NCBI RefSeq assembly: GCF_003457605.1
Contig: NZ_QRAN01000015.1
Span: 47,634 to 111,633, forward strand
DNA from: Seongchinamella sediminis
Lineage (GTDB): Bacteria; Pseudomonadota; Gammaproteobacteria; Pseudomonadales; Halieaceae
DNA: 64,000 nt
Reading direction: 5' to 3'
Program-made: the position numbers and the translations under genes
The notes under the pieces: generated by a model
Databases searched by the model: none
What the model saw: only the letters and a program-made list of their open reading frames with translations
What the model was told of the DNA's origin: nothing
Part shown: positions 47,663 to 56,400 of the stretch, in pieces
Layout of the letters: every line of letters begins with the position of its first letter
How positions within the stretch are numbered: the stretch's first letter is position 1

Positions 47663-48739
47663 ATGGCTCTGAAAGTGATCGTCTGGGGCACCGGCAACGT
47701 CGGCCGGCCCGCCATTCGCGCCGTGCTGTCGCACTGCCAGCTGACCCTGCAAGCGGTGATCGTGTCCAGTGAAGAAAAAGCCGGCCGCGACGCCGGCGAA
47801 CTGGCCGGGGTCGAACCCTGCGGCGTCACCGCCACCCGGGACTGGCAGGCGATCATCGACCAGGGCGCCGATGCCGTGGTCTACAGCGCTACCGCCGACA
47901 CCCGCCCCGCAGCGGCCATCGCCGAGGTGCTCGCCTGCCTGGACGCCGGTATCAACGTGGTCGCCCCCGGCCTCTATTTTTTCCTCGACCCGGCCTCCAC
48001 CCCGGCGCAAGCGCTCGCCCCCATTGAAGCGGCCTGCGCCCGTAGCGGCGCCTCCCTGTTCACCTCGGGCATCGACCCGGGCTGGGCCATGGACCGACTG
48101 CCGGTGGTACTCAGCGGCGCCAGCGCCGATATCCGTGAAATCCGCAGCCGGGAAATTTTCAATTACGCCCTGTACGACCAACCCCGGGTGGTGCGGGAGG
48201 TTATCGGCTTTGGCCAGCCCATGGACGAGCTGCCGATGATGCTGCACGAGGTCGCCATCGATAGGGTGTGGTCGCCCATGCTGCGCCTGCTGGCCAGGGC
48301 CCTGGGCAAGCCGGTGGACAACATCGAAATAGCGGTAGAGCGCCGCCCCCTGGAGGCCACCATCGATGTGCCGGGCATGGGCCTGTTCGAGCAGGGCACC
48401 CAGGGCGCCTTCCGCTTTACCGTCACCGGCTACCACGGTGGCGCCCCGCTCTACGTGCTGGAGCATGTTACCCGCATCGATGACCGCTGCGCCCCAGACT
48501 GGCCGTACCCGCCGGAAGGCCAGGGCTGCCACCAGGTGCTGATCAGCGGCAGCCCGCGGCTGGAAGTGACCGTGCACGGACACGACCCGGTGGAGCCCGG
48601 TGTTGCCGGCGGCGGCAACGCCTCCGCTGCCGCCTGGCTGGTTAACGCCATTCCCGCCGTCTGCACCGCAGCACCCGGTGTTGTCACCATGCTGGACCTG
48701 CCCGACATCACCGGCGCCGCCCAGTTACAGGTGGAATAG
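47663..48739 (+). CDS. NAD(P)-dependent oxidoreductase, dihydrodipicolinate reductase-like
   Basis: 358 residues. The N-terminal Rossmann fold has KVIVWGTGNVGRPAIRAVL, and DAVVYSATADT plus INVVAPGLYF are strands typical of the DapB/diaminopentanoate dehydrogenase-like group. SGIDPGWAMDRLPVVLSG marks the C-terminal catalytic domain. The natural substrate is unknown. The gene is preceded by the fasciclin terminator and followed three bases later by a membrane protein gene. Confidence 0.78.
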   Translation: MALKVIVWGTGNVGRPAIRAVLSHCQLTLQAVIVSSEEKAGRDAGELAGVEPCGVTATRDWQAIIDQGADAVVYSATADTRPAAAIAEVLACLDAGINVVAPGLYFFLDPASTPAQALAPIEAACARSGASLFTSGIDPGWAMDRLPVVLSGASADIREIRSREIFNYALYDQPRVVREVIGFGQPMDELPMMLHEVAIDRVWSPMLRLLARALGKPVDNIEIAVERRPLEATIDVPGMGLFEQGTQGAFRFTVTGYHGGAPLYVLEHVTRIDDRCAPDWPYPPEGQGCHQVLISGSPRLEVTVHGHDPVEPGVAGGGNASAAAWLVNAIPAVCTAAPGVVTMLDLPDITGAAQLQVE

Positions 48740-48742
48740 ACC

Positions 48743-49342
48743 ATGGAGCAGCAGGAAGTCACCCCCGCGCCGCAGTCAAGCGGCCTGTTGCTGCTCCGGC
48801 AGGCCGCCCTGCACCTGGCGCTCTGGATCCTCGCCTTTTGCCTGTTCGCCGCCAGTGACAGCTGGGTCCAGCTGACCGGCTGGCGACTGGCCGCCGTGCT
48901 CAATGTGCTCACCGGGATCAGCGCCGGCTTTGTCACCGTCAACCTGGTACACGAGTGGTGCCACTACCTGGGCGCCCGGGCCGTGTCGGCCAGTTACACC
49001 GTCAATCCCAGGCCGGGCATGTTTGTGTTCGACTGGACCTTCGAGGACAACAGCCTGCGCCAGTTCTACATTATGAGTGCCGCCGGTTCACTGGGCGGCC
49101 TGCTTGCCCTGCTGCTGGTATTCAGCGCCGTCGACGCCGACAGCGCCGGGCGGGCGGCACTGGGCGCGGGCGCCGTGGCCAGCTTCGCCTTCGGCTCCCT
49201 GGTGGAGTGGCCGGTACTGCTGCGCACCAGGCGCAGTCATGACCCGCTGGCTGAACTGTCGCGCCTGAACCCCCGGGCCCTCGCCCGCGCCGGGGCCGGC
49301 AGCGCCATCGCCGGCCTGCTGACCTGGATTATGCTGGCCTGA
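48743..49342 (+). CDS. Small membrane protein with an HExxH motif
   Basis: 199 residues with about five hydrophobic segments (near 25-38, 50-68, 112-128, 135-152, 180-198). His70-Glu71-Trp-Cys-His74 (NLVHEWCHYLGARA) lies at the end of the second segment, as the zinc motif does in M50 intramembrane proteases. A possible third ligand Asp/Glu near 105 or 155 is not clear, and no NPDG-like motif is seen. It follows the oxidoreductase gene closely and is probably co-transcribed. Protease activity is only a suggestion. Confidence 0.55.
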   Translation: MEQQEVTPAPQSSGLLLLRQAALHLALWILAFCLFAASDSWVQLTGWRLAAVLNVLTGISAGFVTVNLVHEWCHYLGARAVSASYTVNPRPGMFVFDWTFEDNSLRQFYIMSAAGSLGGLLALLLVFSAVDADSAGRAALGAGAVASFAFGSLVEWPVLLRTRRSHDPLAELSRLNPRALARAGAGSAIAGLLTWIMLA

Positions 49343-49967
49343 GCCCCTCCGCATAGACCCGCCTGAAGGTCAGGTTGAGCCGCGGGCCACAGGCGTGCGA
49401 CAGCTTGCGAATGCCGTGCTTCCAGTTGGCCTGGGTAGCGCCGCGCATCACCAGCAGGCTCGAGGAAGGCAAGGCCAGCTTGAAGGTGCCCAGGTCGCGG
49501 CGACGTTTGTGCCGGAAGTAAATCTCCCGGGTTTCACCCAGACTCAGCGAGGCGATACAGGGCTCCGGGCCCAGTTCCGGCTCGTCATCCGCATGCAGGC
49601 CCATGGCATCTGCCCCGTCGCGGTAGTAGTTGAGCAGCACACTGTTGTAAACCGCAGCGCTGGCCTGCTCCACCACCTGCTTCAACCGTAACAGCAGCGG
49701 CGTGAACGGCAGTGGCTCGTAGGTCTTGCCAGAATAGCGGTAGCGGGCGCCCGGCTCGCCATACCAGGCGGTCAAGCGCGGTTGCAGGTAGCGCTTGCCA
49801 TACAGGCGAATGGACTCCTGGGACCAGGGCGTCTGTTCGCGCAATTGCCCGAGGGCATCGGCGGCCGCCAGCCCCAGGGCGATGCGGGGACAGAACAGCA
49901 GTTCCGCCTCCGCCAGCGGCAGCGGCTCCAGCGTGGCTTGGGCAAACAGTTCACTCTGGTCAGGCAT
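49329..49967 (-). CDS. alkB: Alpha-ketoglutarate-dependent dioxygenase AlkB-like
   Basis: 212 residues. The iron ligands are in MGLHADDEPELG (HxD) and NWKHGIRKL (distal His), and LNLTFRRV carries the 2-oxoglutarate-binding Arg. The RYRYSGKTYEPLPFTPLL stretch fits the ALKBH2-like group of short AlkB proteins. It repairs methylated bases such as 1-meA and 3-meC by oxidative demethylation. The 3' end overlaps the membrane-protein gene by 14 bases, tail to tail. Confidence 0.9.
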   Translation of the reverse strand: MPDQSELFAQATLEPLPLAEAELLFCPRIALGLAAADALGQLREQTPWSQESIRLYGKRYLQPRLTAWYGEPGARYRYSGKTYEPLPFTPLLLRLKQVVEQASAAVYNSVLLNYYRDGADAMGLHADDEPELGPEPCIASLSLGETREIYFRHKRRRDLGTFKLALPSSSLLVMRGATQANWKHGIRKLSHACGPRLNLTFRRVYAEGLRPA

Positions 49968-50180
49968 GGCCCCATGCTACCCTCGCCGGGCTCCCGCGAA
50001 CAGCAGCAATACCCGCACCAGCGGCCAGGCCTGCCGCGCCAGAGTGACGGCGGGCACGCGGGCGGGCCACAAAGCCCACAACCGGCCAACAACTTGCCGA
50101 CTTCTGTGGAAGACGGTGGCATACTGATTACGCTGAGGACCAGCCGCTGGGCAGCATGTGAAGGATGAGCCAGACCCTGA

Positions 50181-50738
50181 ATGAGTGATGAACCCATAAC
50201 CCGCTTACTGCAGCAATGGCGTTCGGGCCATGTTGAGGCCCTGGATCAGTTAACGCCGCTGGTGTACGAGGAGTTGCGCCTGCGGGCGCGGGCGGCCTTC
50301 CGCGCCGAGAGTAAAGACCATACCCTGCAGCCCACCGCACTGGTGCACGAACTGTATGGCCGGCTCGCCCCGGCGAACGTCAACTGGCAGGATCGCAGTC
50401 ACTTTTATGCCCTGTGTTCCCGCATGATGCGGCGGATCCTGGTGGACCACGCCAAGGCCCGCAATGCCGCCAAGCGCGGCGGCAACAGCCACCACGTTTC
50501 CCTGGACACGGAGCCCAGCGCTGACAGCGCCAATCACGAGGACCTGCTCAGCCTCGACCGGGCGCTGGAGAAACTGTCCTCGCTGGATGAACGCAAGGCG
50601 GAACTGCTGGACCTGCAGATATTCGGCGGACTCACCTTTCGCGAGCTGGAGGAAGTGACCGGCCTGTCCAGCAGCACCCTGGACCGCGACCTGCGCTTTG
50701 CGCGCTCGTGGCTGAAAACCCAGCTGAGCGCAGTCTGA
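50181..50738 (+). CDS. ECF-like RNA polymerase sigma factor (sigma-70 X6 type)
   Basis: 185 residues. Region 2 is around SHFYALCSRMMRRILVDHAKARNAAKRGG, and region 4 has LLDLQIFGGLTFRELEEVTGLSSSTLDRDLRFARSWLK. This is the sigma subgroup usually found beside a Ser/Thr kinase rather than an anti-sigma factor. The kinase gene starts 15 bases later. Which promoters it serves is unknown; the convergent lipoprotein gene is a candidate. Confidence 0.87.
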   Translation: MSDEPITRLLQQWRSGHVEALDQLTPLVYEELRLRARAAFRAESKDHTLQPTALVHELYGRLAPANVNWQDRSHFYALCSRMMRRILVDHAKARNAAKRGGNSHHVSLDTEPSADSANHEDLLSLDRALEKLSSLDERKAELLDLQIFGGLTFRELEEVTGLSSSTLDRDLRFARSWLKTQLSAV

Positions 50739-50753
50739 ACAGGCCGTGAGCCC

Positions 50754-53450
50754 GTGACGACCCAGAACTGGAACGAACTCGAGCGCCTGTTCAACGCGGC
50801 CATTGATCTCGATCCGGCCGACCGGGCAGCTTTTCTCGCCCGCGAATGCGAGGGTCGCCCGGAACTGCAGGCGGCGGTCAATGAGTTACTGGCAAACAGC
50901 GCCAGCGCCACCGATTTTGCTGCCGTCATTAACGCCACCGCCGACGATTTACTGGAACACATCAACCTCGGCGGTAACGACCGGGTAGGCCCCTACCGCA
51001 TCCTGCGCAAAATCGGCCAGGGCGGCATGGGCACGGTGTACCTGGCCGAACGCGCCGACGACGAGTACCACCAGCAGGTGGCGATCAAGGTCATCAACCA
51101 CCAGCCGGGGCGCAACGACGCCATCGTCCAGCGTTTCCACGCCGAGCGCCAGATACTGGCCAACCTGCAACACCCGAATATCACCCGGCTGCTGGACGGC
51201 GGCACCCTGGACAACGGATCGCCCTTCCTGGTCATGGAGTTCGTCGATGGCGACCGCATCGACCACTACTGCGCCAGTCATGGGCTCAGTGTGGACGCCA
51301 TCCTGGCCCTGTTCCTCAAGGTCTGTGATGCCGTCCAGAATGCCCACCAGAATCTGGTGATCCATCGCGACCTCAAGCCCTCCAACATCGCCATCGACAG
51401 CCACGGCGAACCGAAACTGATGGACTTCGGCGTCGCCAAGCTGATGCGGACCGAAGCAGACGGCGCGGACCCGCAGACAGTGCTGGAGGAACGGGCCCTG
51501 ACCCCGCTGTACGCAAGCCCGGAACAGCTGAGCGGCGAAGCGGTCAGCACGCTGTCGGACCTGTATTCACTGGGCGTCATTCTGTACGAACTGCTGGCGG
51601 GTCAACGCCCCTTTGGCGCGGCAGATGGCGGCGCCTATGCCTACGCCCAGCAGGTTATCGAGACCGACCCGCCGTCCCTCAGCCAGAACCGCAAGCGGGC
51701 CTGGAACGCGGCCGCAACGGTGCAAGCCGGCAGGACACCGGGGCGGAAAATTTCCCGCGACCTGGACAACATCGTACTCAAGGCCCTGCAGCGCGACCCC
51801 GGCCGGCGCTATTCCTCCGTTGCCGCGCTGGCGGCTGACATCGACAATTTCCTCCAGCACAAACCGGTGAGTGCCAGGCCGCCGTCCCTGCCCTACCTCG
51901 CGCAGCGCTTCATCCAGCGCAACCGCCTGGCCAGCGCGCTTGTGCTGGTTTCCACGCTGACCGTGACCGGGCTGGGTGTCGCCCTCTGGTTCCAGGCCGA
52001 TCTCGCCGCCAGGGAGCGGGATATCGCCCGGGACCAGCTGGCGCGCACCACGGCGGTACTGGCGCTGGTGGAGGACATGTTTACCGGGCTGGACCCTGAC
52101 GTCAGCCAGGGCGAGGACATCACCGTGCGCTACATGCTCGATGAGGCCGGTGCGCGCATGCTGCGCAGCGAGGTCGAGGACCAACAGGCGGCGCCGGTAC
52201 GGGCCGTGATTTATCGCATCATTGGCAACACCTATAACGAGCTGGGGCTGGCCGACCAGGCCCTGCGCTACCTGGACAGGGCCATGGACCTGCACCAGTC
52301 CGGCCTGGTTGCGGATGAGGACGAGAAGATCCGGGCGATGCTGGCCATCAGCAATACCTATCACCTGGCCTTCGAACTGGACGCCCGGCTTGCCGTATCG
52401 ACCCAGGCACTGGCCCTGAGTGATCAGCGCTATGGCGCCGGGGACGAGAGAACACTCGAGGCCCTGGAGGCGGTTGCCAGCGCCAATCATATGCTCGGCC
52501 GGCTGGAACAGGCCCAGGCGCTGTTCGCCGAGATTTACCAGCGCAGGAGCGAGTCGCGGGGAGAGCAGCACCCATCCACCCTCAACGCGCTGAAAAACCT
52601 GGGCGTGGTCGAGCACTGGCTGGGCAACTATGCTGCGGCGCTCAGCGCCTACACGCGCTGCCAGGAACTGGGAGAAGCGGCGCAGGGTCCACTGCACAGC
52701 GAGACCCTGCGCTGCCTCGGCTACCGGGGCCTGGTACTGGAGACCATGGGCGATTACCCCAGGGCGGCGCCGGTGCTGGAGGAACATGCGCAGCGCTCAG
52801 CGAAGGTCATGGGCGAGAACCACCCCGACACCCTGCGCTCGCTGCACAGCCTGGCCGACAGCTACCGCGGCCTCGCCCAGTACGACCGGGCGGAGGCACT
52901 GTTCCTGGAAGTGCTGGACCGGCGCCGGAGCGCGCTGGGTCAAGATCACATAGAAACCCTGCAAACGGAAATGAAGCTGGCCCGCGTGTACCGCCTGACC
53001 CGCCGCTACGACGATGCCGAATCGCTCATCAACCACGCGGTCGAGGAGGAAGTGCGCCAGCAGGGCTTCGAGCACCCCGCCACCCTGATCGCCGCCCAGG
53101 AAAAGGCCGACCTGCTACTGGATTCAGGCCAGCTGACTGCTGCTCGCGAGCTGTTACTGCGTATTCTTGCGGCCCGCACGGCCAGGCAGGAAACCGAACA
53201 CCCGGAACTGCAGAAAACCCTGGTCGGCCTGGCGCGGACCGATCTCAACATCGGCGAGCCGGCAGTGGCCCAGCAGCGGCTGCAGCGCGCCCTGCAGCTC
53301 GGGGAGTCCCGCCCGGATTACCAGCACCGGACGCGCCGGCAGATACTGGCTCTGCTGGTCGAGAGCAGTGAAGGCCTCAACGACGCGAGCGCGGCGCAGG
53401 CCTACCGGCAGCGGCTTGCCCTGCTCGATAATCCGCCGCGCCCCGGCTGA
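50754..53450 (+). CDS. Membrane Ser/Thr protein kinase with TPR sensor region
   Basis: 898 residues from GTG. The kinase domain (about 80-365) is complete: glycine loop GQGGMG at 88-93, Lys112 in VAIK, catalytic HRDLKPSN with Asp206, DFG at 224-226 and the SPE motif. A single membrane segment follows at about 390-410, then a 480-residue C-terminal part made of TPR-type repeats (patterns such as HPDTLRSLHSLADSYRGLAQYDRAEALFLE). With the kinase inside, the TPRs would be periplasmic. An N-terminal 75-residue helical region precedes the kinase. It is paired with the ECF sigma gene and may control it by phosphorylation. Confidence 0.9.
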   Translation: MTTQNWNELERLFNAAIDLDPADRAAFLARECEGRPELQAAVNELLANSASATDFAAVINATADDLLEHINLGGNDRVGPYRILRKIGQGGMGTVYLAERADDEYHQQVAIKVINHQPGRNDAIVQRFHAERQILANLQHPNITRLLDGGTLDNGSPFLVMEFVDGDRIDHYCASHGLSVDAILALFLKVCDAVQNAHQNLVIHRDLKPSNIAIDSHGEPKLMDFGVAKLMRTEADGADPQTVLEERALTPLYASPEQLSGEAVSTLSDLYSLGVILYELLAGQRPFGAADGGAYAYAQQVIETDPPSLSQNRKRAWNAAATVQAGRTPGRKISRDLDNIVLKALQRDPGRRYSSVAALAADIDNFLQHKPVSARPPSLPYLAQRFIQRNRLASALVLVSTLTVTGLGVALWFQADLAARERDIARDQLARTTAVLALVEDMFTGLDPDVSQGEDITVRYMLDEAGARMLRSEVEDQQAAPVRAVIYRIIGNTYNELGLADQALRYLDRAMDLHQSGLVADEDEKIRAMLAISNTYHLAFELDARLAVSTQALALSDQRYGAGDERTLEALEAVASANHMLGRLEQAQALFAEIYQRRSESRGEQHPSTLNALKNLGVVEHWLGNYAAALSAYTRCQELGEAAQGPLHSETLRCLGYRGLVLETMGDYPRAAPVLEEHAQRSAKVMGENHPDTLRSLHSLADSYRGLAQYDRAEALFLEVLDRRRSALGQDHIETLQTEMKLARVYRLTRRYDDAESLINHAVEEEVRQQGFEHPATLIAAQEKADLLLDSGQLTAARELLLRILAARTARQETEHPELQKTLVGLARTDLNIGEPAVAQQRLQRALQLGESRPDYQHRTRRQILALLVESSEGLNDASAAQAYRQRLALLDNPPRPG

Positions 53451-53466
53451 GCCAGGCGCCGCTCAG
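53447..53466. other. Hairpin across the two facing stop codons
   Basis: CTGAGC and GCTCAG form a six-base stem around an eight-base loop, spanning the kinase stop and the convergent lipoprotein stop. No T runs flank it, so terminator function is uncertain. Confidence 0.4.
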
Positions 53467-56400
53467 GGGGCCGGCGCGCTGTCCTGGCAGGCGCTGGGGT
53501 CGGCCTGCAGATCCTGCGGCGTCATCACCTCAACGGTAAACGATATCAGGGCGGTATTGGGCAGGTTACCGCCACTGATTTTGAAGGTGTAGTAGGTCGA
53601 CGTGGTATTGGTCGCACTATCGAATGTCGACACGCCAATGGACGTTGTCCGGCTGGTATTGCTGATCACCCAGCCATTGTCCCAGATCTCCGGGTCGTCG
53701 ACCGTCAGCACCAGGTCGGTGATATCGCTGATACGCATGTACACCGATTCACCCCAGTATCCGTCCGCGTTGCGGCCCACACTGCGCTTGATCACGTCAT
53801 CGAAATAGGCCTTGGTATAGACCGTGCTCGCGGCCCCCGTCTTGTAGCCAAAGCGAACATCCGCGCGGACATCGTCACAGGCCGTGCAGGGGCCCTCCCA
53901 GTACAGGTCGGTCACCCGTGAGCGCACACACATGTCACTGTCATCCAGGGGGTCGATGTTGAGCCCGACTTCCTCGCCGTCATCCCACTGCCAGCTGTCC
54001 TCGTCGGTATTGGCCTTGTTGGGATCGGTGCCGGCGATATTCTCCGCCAGGTCATCCAGGCCGTCGGTGTCCGAGTTCGGATCCGACGGGTCGGAGTAGA
54101 CCTCGTAGTGATCCTCGGTGGGACCCACCCGCACCGTCCAGGGGGTAAGCTCCAGGCCGTCCAGCAGGCCATCGCCATCGGTGTCGTTATCCAGCGCGCT
54201 GGTAAAAATCGCAATGGTGGCGTTACTGCCGTTGCCCGCCAGCGGGTCCGGCACCTCGCCGAACAGTTCCTCGTCGTCGCTGAGGCCGTCGGCATCGGTG
54301 TCCGCCAGCTGCGGGTGGGTAGCGGCGAGAAACTCCTGGTAATCGCCCACCTGGTCGTCGTCAGTATCCGGGTTGGACGGGTCTGAGACCGGCAATACCC
54401 CATTGAAGGGCGGCGCGGCGCAGTCCTGGCCGCCGGCACCGGAACAGGTTCGCGGGTCGCCCAGCTGCAGTACCGTGACCTCCCAGCCGCTGGTCTCCTC
54501 GAAGCCACGCAGGCCGTCGCCGTCGAGGTCACCAATGTCGTCGAAATCATCCACCGTGGGGTTGGCAAAATAGGGCAGCTCTGCGCCATCCCAGACGCCG
54601 TCGTTATCGCTGTCGCGGTCCAGCGGGTCGGTGGTGCAGAACACCGCCCTGAACTCCGGATAGGCCGAGCTCTCGCCGGCGCCGAATACATGATCGCTGC
54701 AGCTGCCGATGTCCGCGTCGGCATCCGCCAGGTAGGCCACGAAGCCGTTGATTTCCTCGGCGTCGGTCAGCCCGTCCTCGTCGGTGTCGGGCTTCTTGGC
54801 ATCGGTGCGGTAGCCATTGGCGGTGCTGTACTCGTCAAAATCATCGATGCCGTCGGCGTCGGTGTCGGCGCTGGAGCAGCTGGCAAAGCCTTCGTAGTCC
54901 GCCGCTTCCGCCAGCCCGATCAGCCACTCGCTGCCGGGATTGATCCGCGCCTCCGGATTGCCGGGTACCCGCGGCGCGCCGAAGACCTCGAAATAGTCAT
55001 CGAGGCCGTCATTGTCGGTGTCGCCGTCGAGGTCGCTATCGTCGCAACCGTGCAGGGCCTCCAGCCGGGCCGGGATGCTGTCCCGGTCCTGGTCCTCGAC
55101 AAAGGCCAGGCTGATGCCGGTGCCCGGGAACAGCACCTGGTCATCGGGCGCCACCTCGCCATCACCGAAGGACAGCTGGCCGGACAGAATGAGGCCGCTC
55201 GGGCTGAGCAGCGACCAGTTGGCGTTGGGGCTATTCACCTTCTGGCGGATGCGGGTGACGCGCTCGATGCCGTCGGCACCGAAACTGGTGGCGTAGCTGC
55301 TGGCCTGCGCCGCGGGACTGGTGGTATCGGTGTTGGTGTCGTAGCGGGTCAGGCCGAGCACGTCCTGCATCACATCGTGGAACACCACGCCGAGATTTTT
55401 GCCCGCCAGGTCGAAGGCGACAAAGCTGTCGTCGTCGTCAAGCGCCAGGCCGTAGGCCAGGCGCACTTCGTCCGTGGTCAGGCCCTCGCTGGCCGCGATA
55501 CTGTCGGCGACGGTGCCTATCCTGCGCCCGAAGCTGGTCGCCACCCGGTAGTACTCGGTGGCCGGCAGCCCGCCGAAGTCGAGGCTGAAGGAGGTGGTGC
55601 GGTCGGTGATGTTCTGCGAGGTGAAGGCGAAGTTGCGCCCGTTCTCATCCTCGATGTCGTAGTTGGACAGGCGGAAGATCACCCCGCTCGGGTCCTGCAT
55701 CAGCCGCTCCACCTGCCCGGGAAATACATCCTGGCCACTGGCGGAGAAAATCAGCGGCCCGATGTCGCCCACCAGGGGGCCCAGGTTGAATTCGTTGGGG
55801 GTGTTTTCAGCGGGCTTGAGCGTGGCCACCGGCAGGTAGCGCCCGGGGTTGCGAATATCGTCCACCAGCGCGGTAATCTGCAGGTTGCGCACGGTAAAGG
55901 CCACGTCGCCGGCGGCGGAGAGGTACAGCAGCGTGCTGATGCGCGCGTCCTCGACCACCCGGTTGATGCTGGTTTCCTCGCTGACCTCACGGGCGCTCTC
56001 CAGGGACTTGTTGTACTCCTCCTGGCTGGCCCGGGCCGATTCCTCCGACCAGGAAGACGACCAGCTGTGCTCGTAGCCGGCACTCACTTCGATGCCCGCG
56101 GTGAGCTTGCCTACCGTGGCATCGCCGCCCAGTTCGTACTGCGCCTTGGCGGTGACGCTGGCGGATATCTGGTCGTTCACCTCCGAGGTGCGCGAGCGGG
56201 TTTGCGACTCGCTCTGGGTGAGGGTGGCGGCCACGGTCTCGGTTTCCCCGGTGGTGGTGCCGCTGGAGCTGGTTTCGTCAAAGCGCACGTCCAGTTCCAG
56301 CCCGATGCTCTCGATCTCGAAGGTGGGCTGGGGCAGGTCCGCGATGCGCGCGTTGCGGTTGGCCAGTATCACCTCGTCCTCGTCGCTGATCTGGTCGCCG

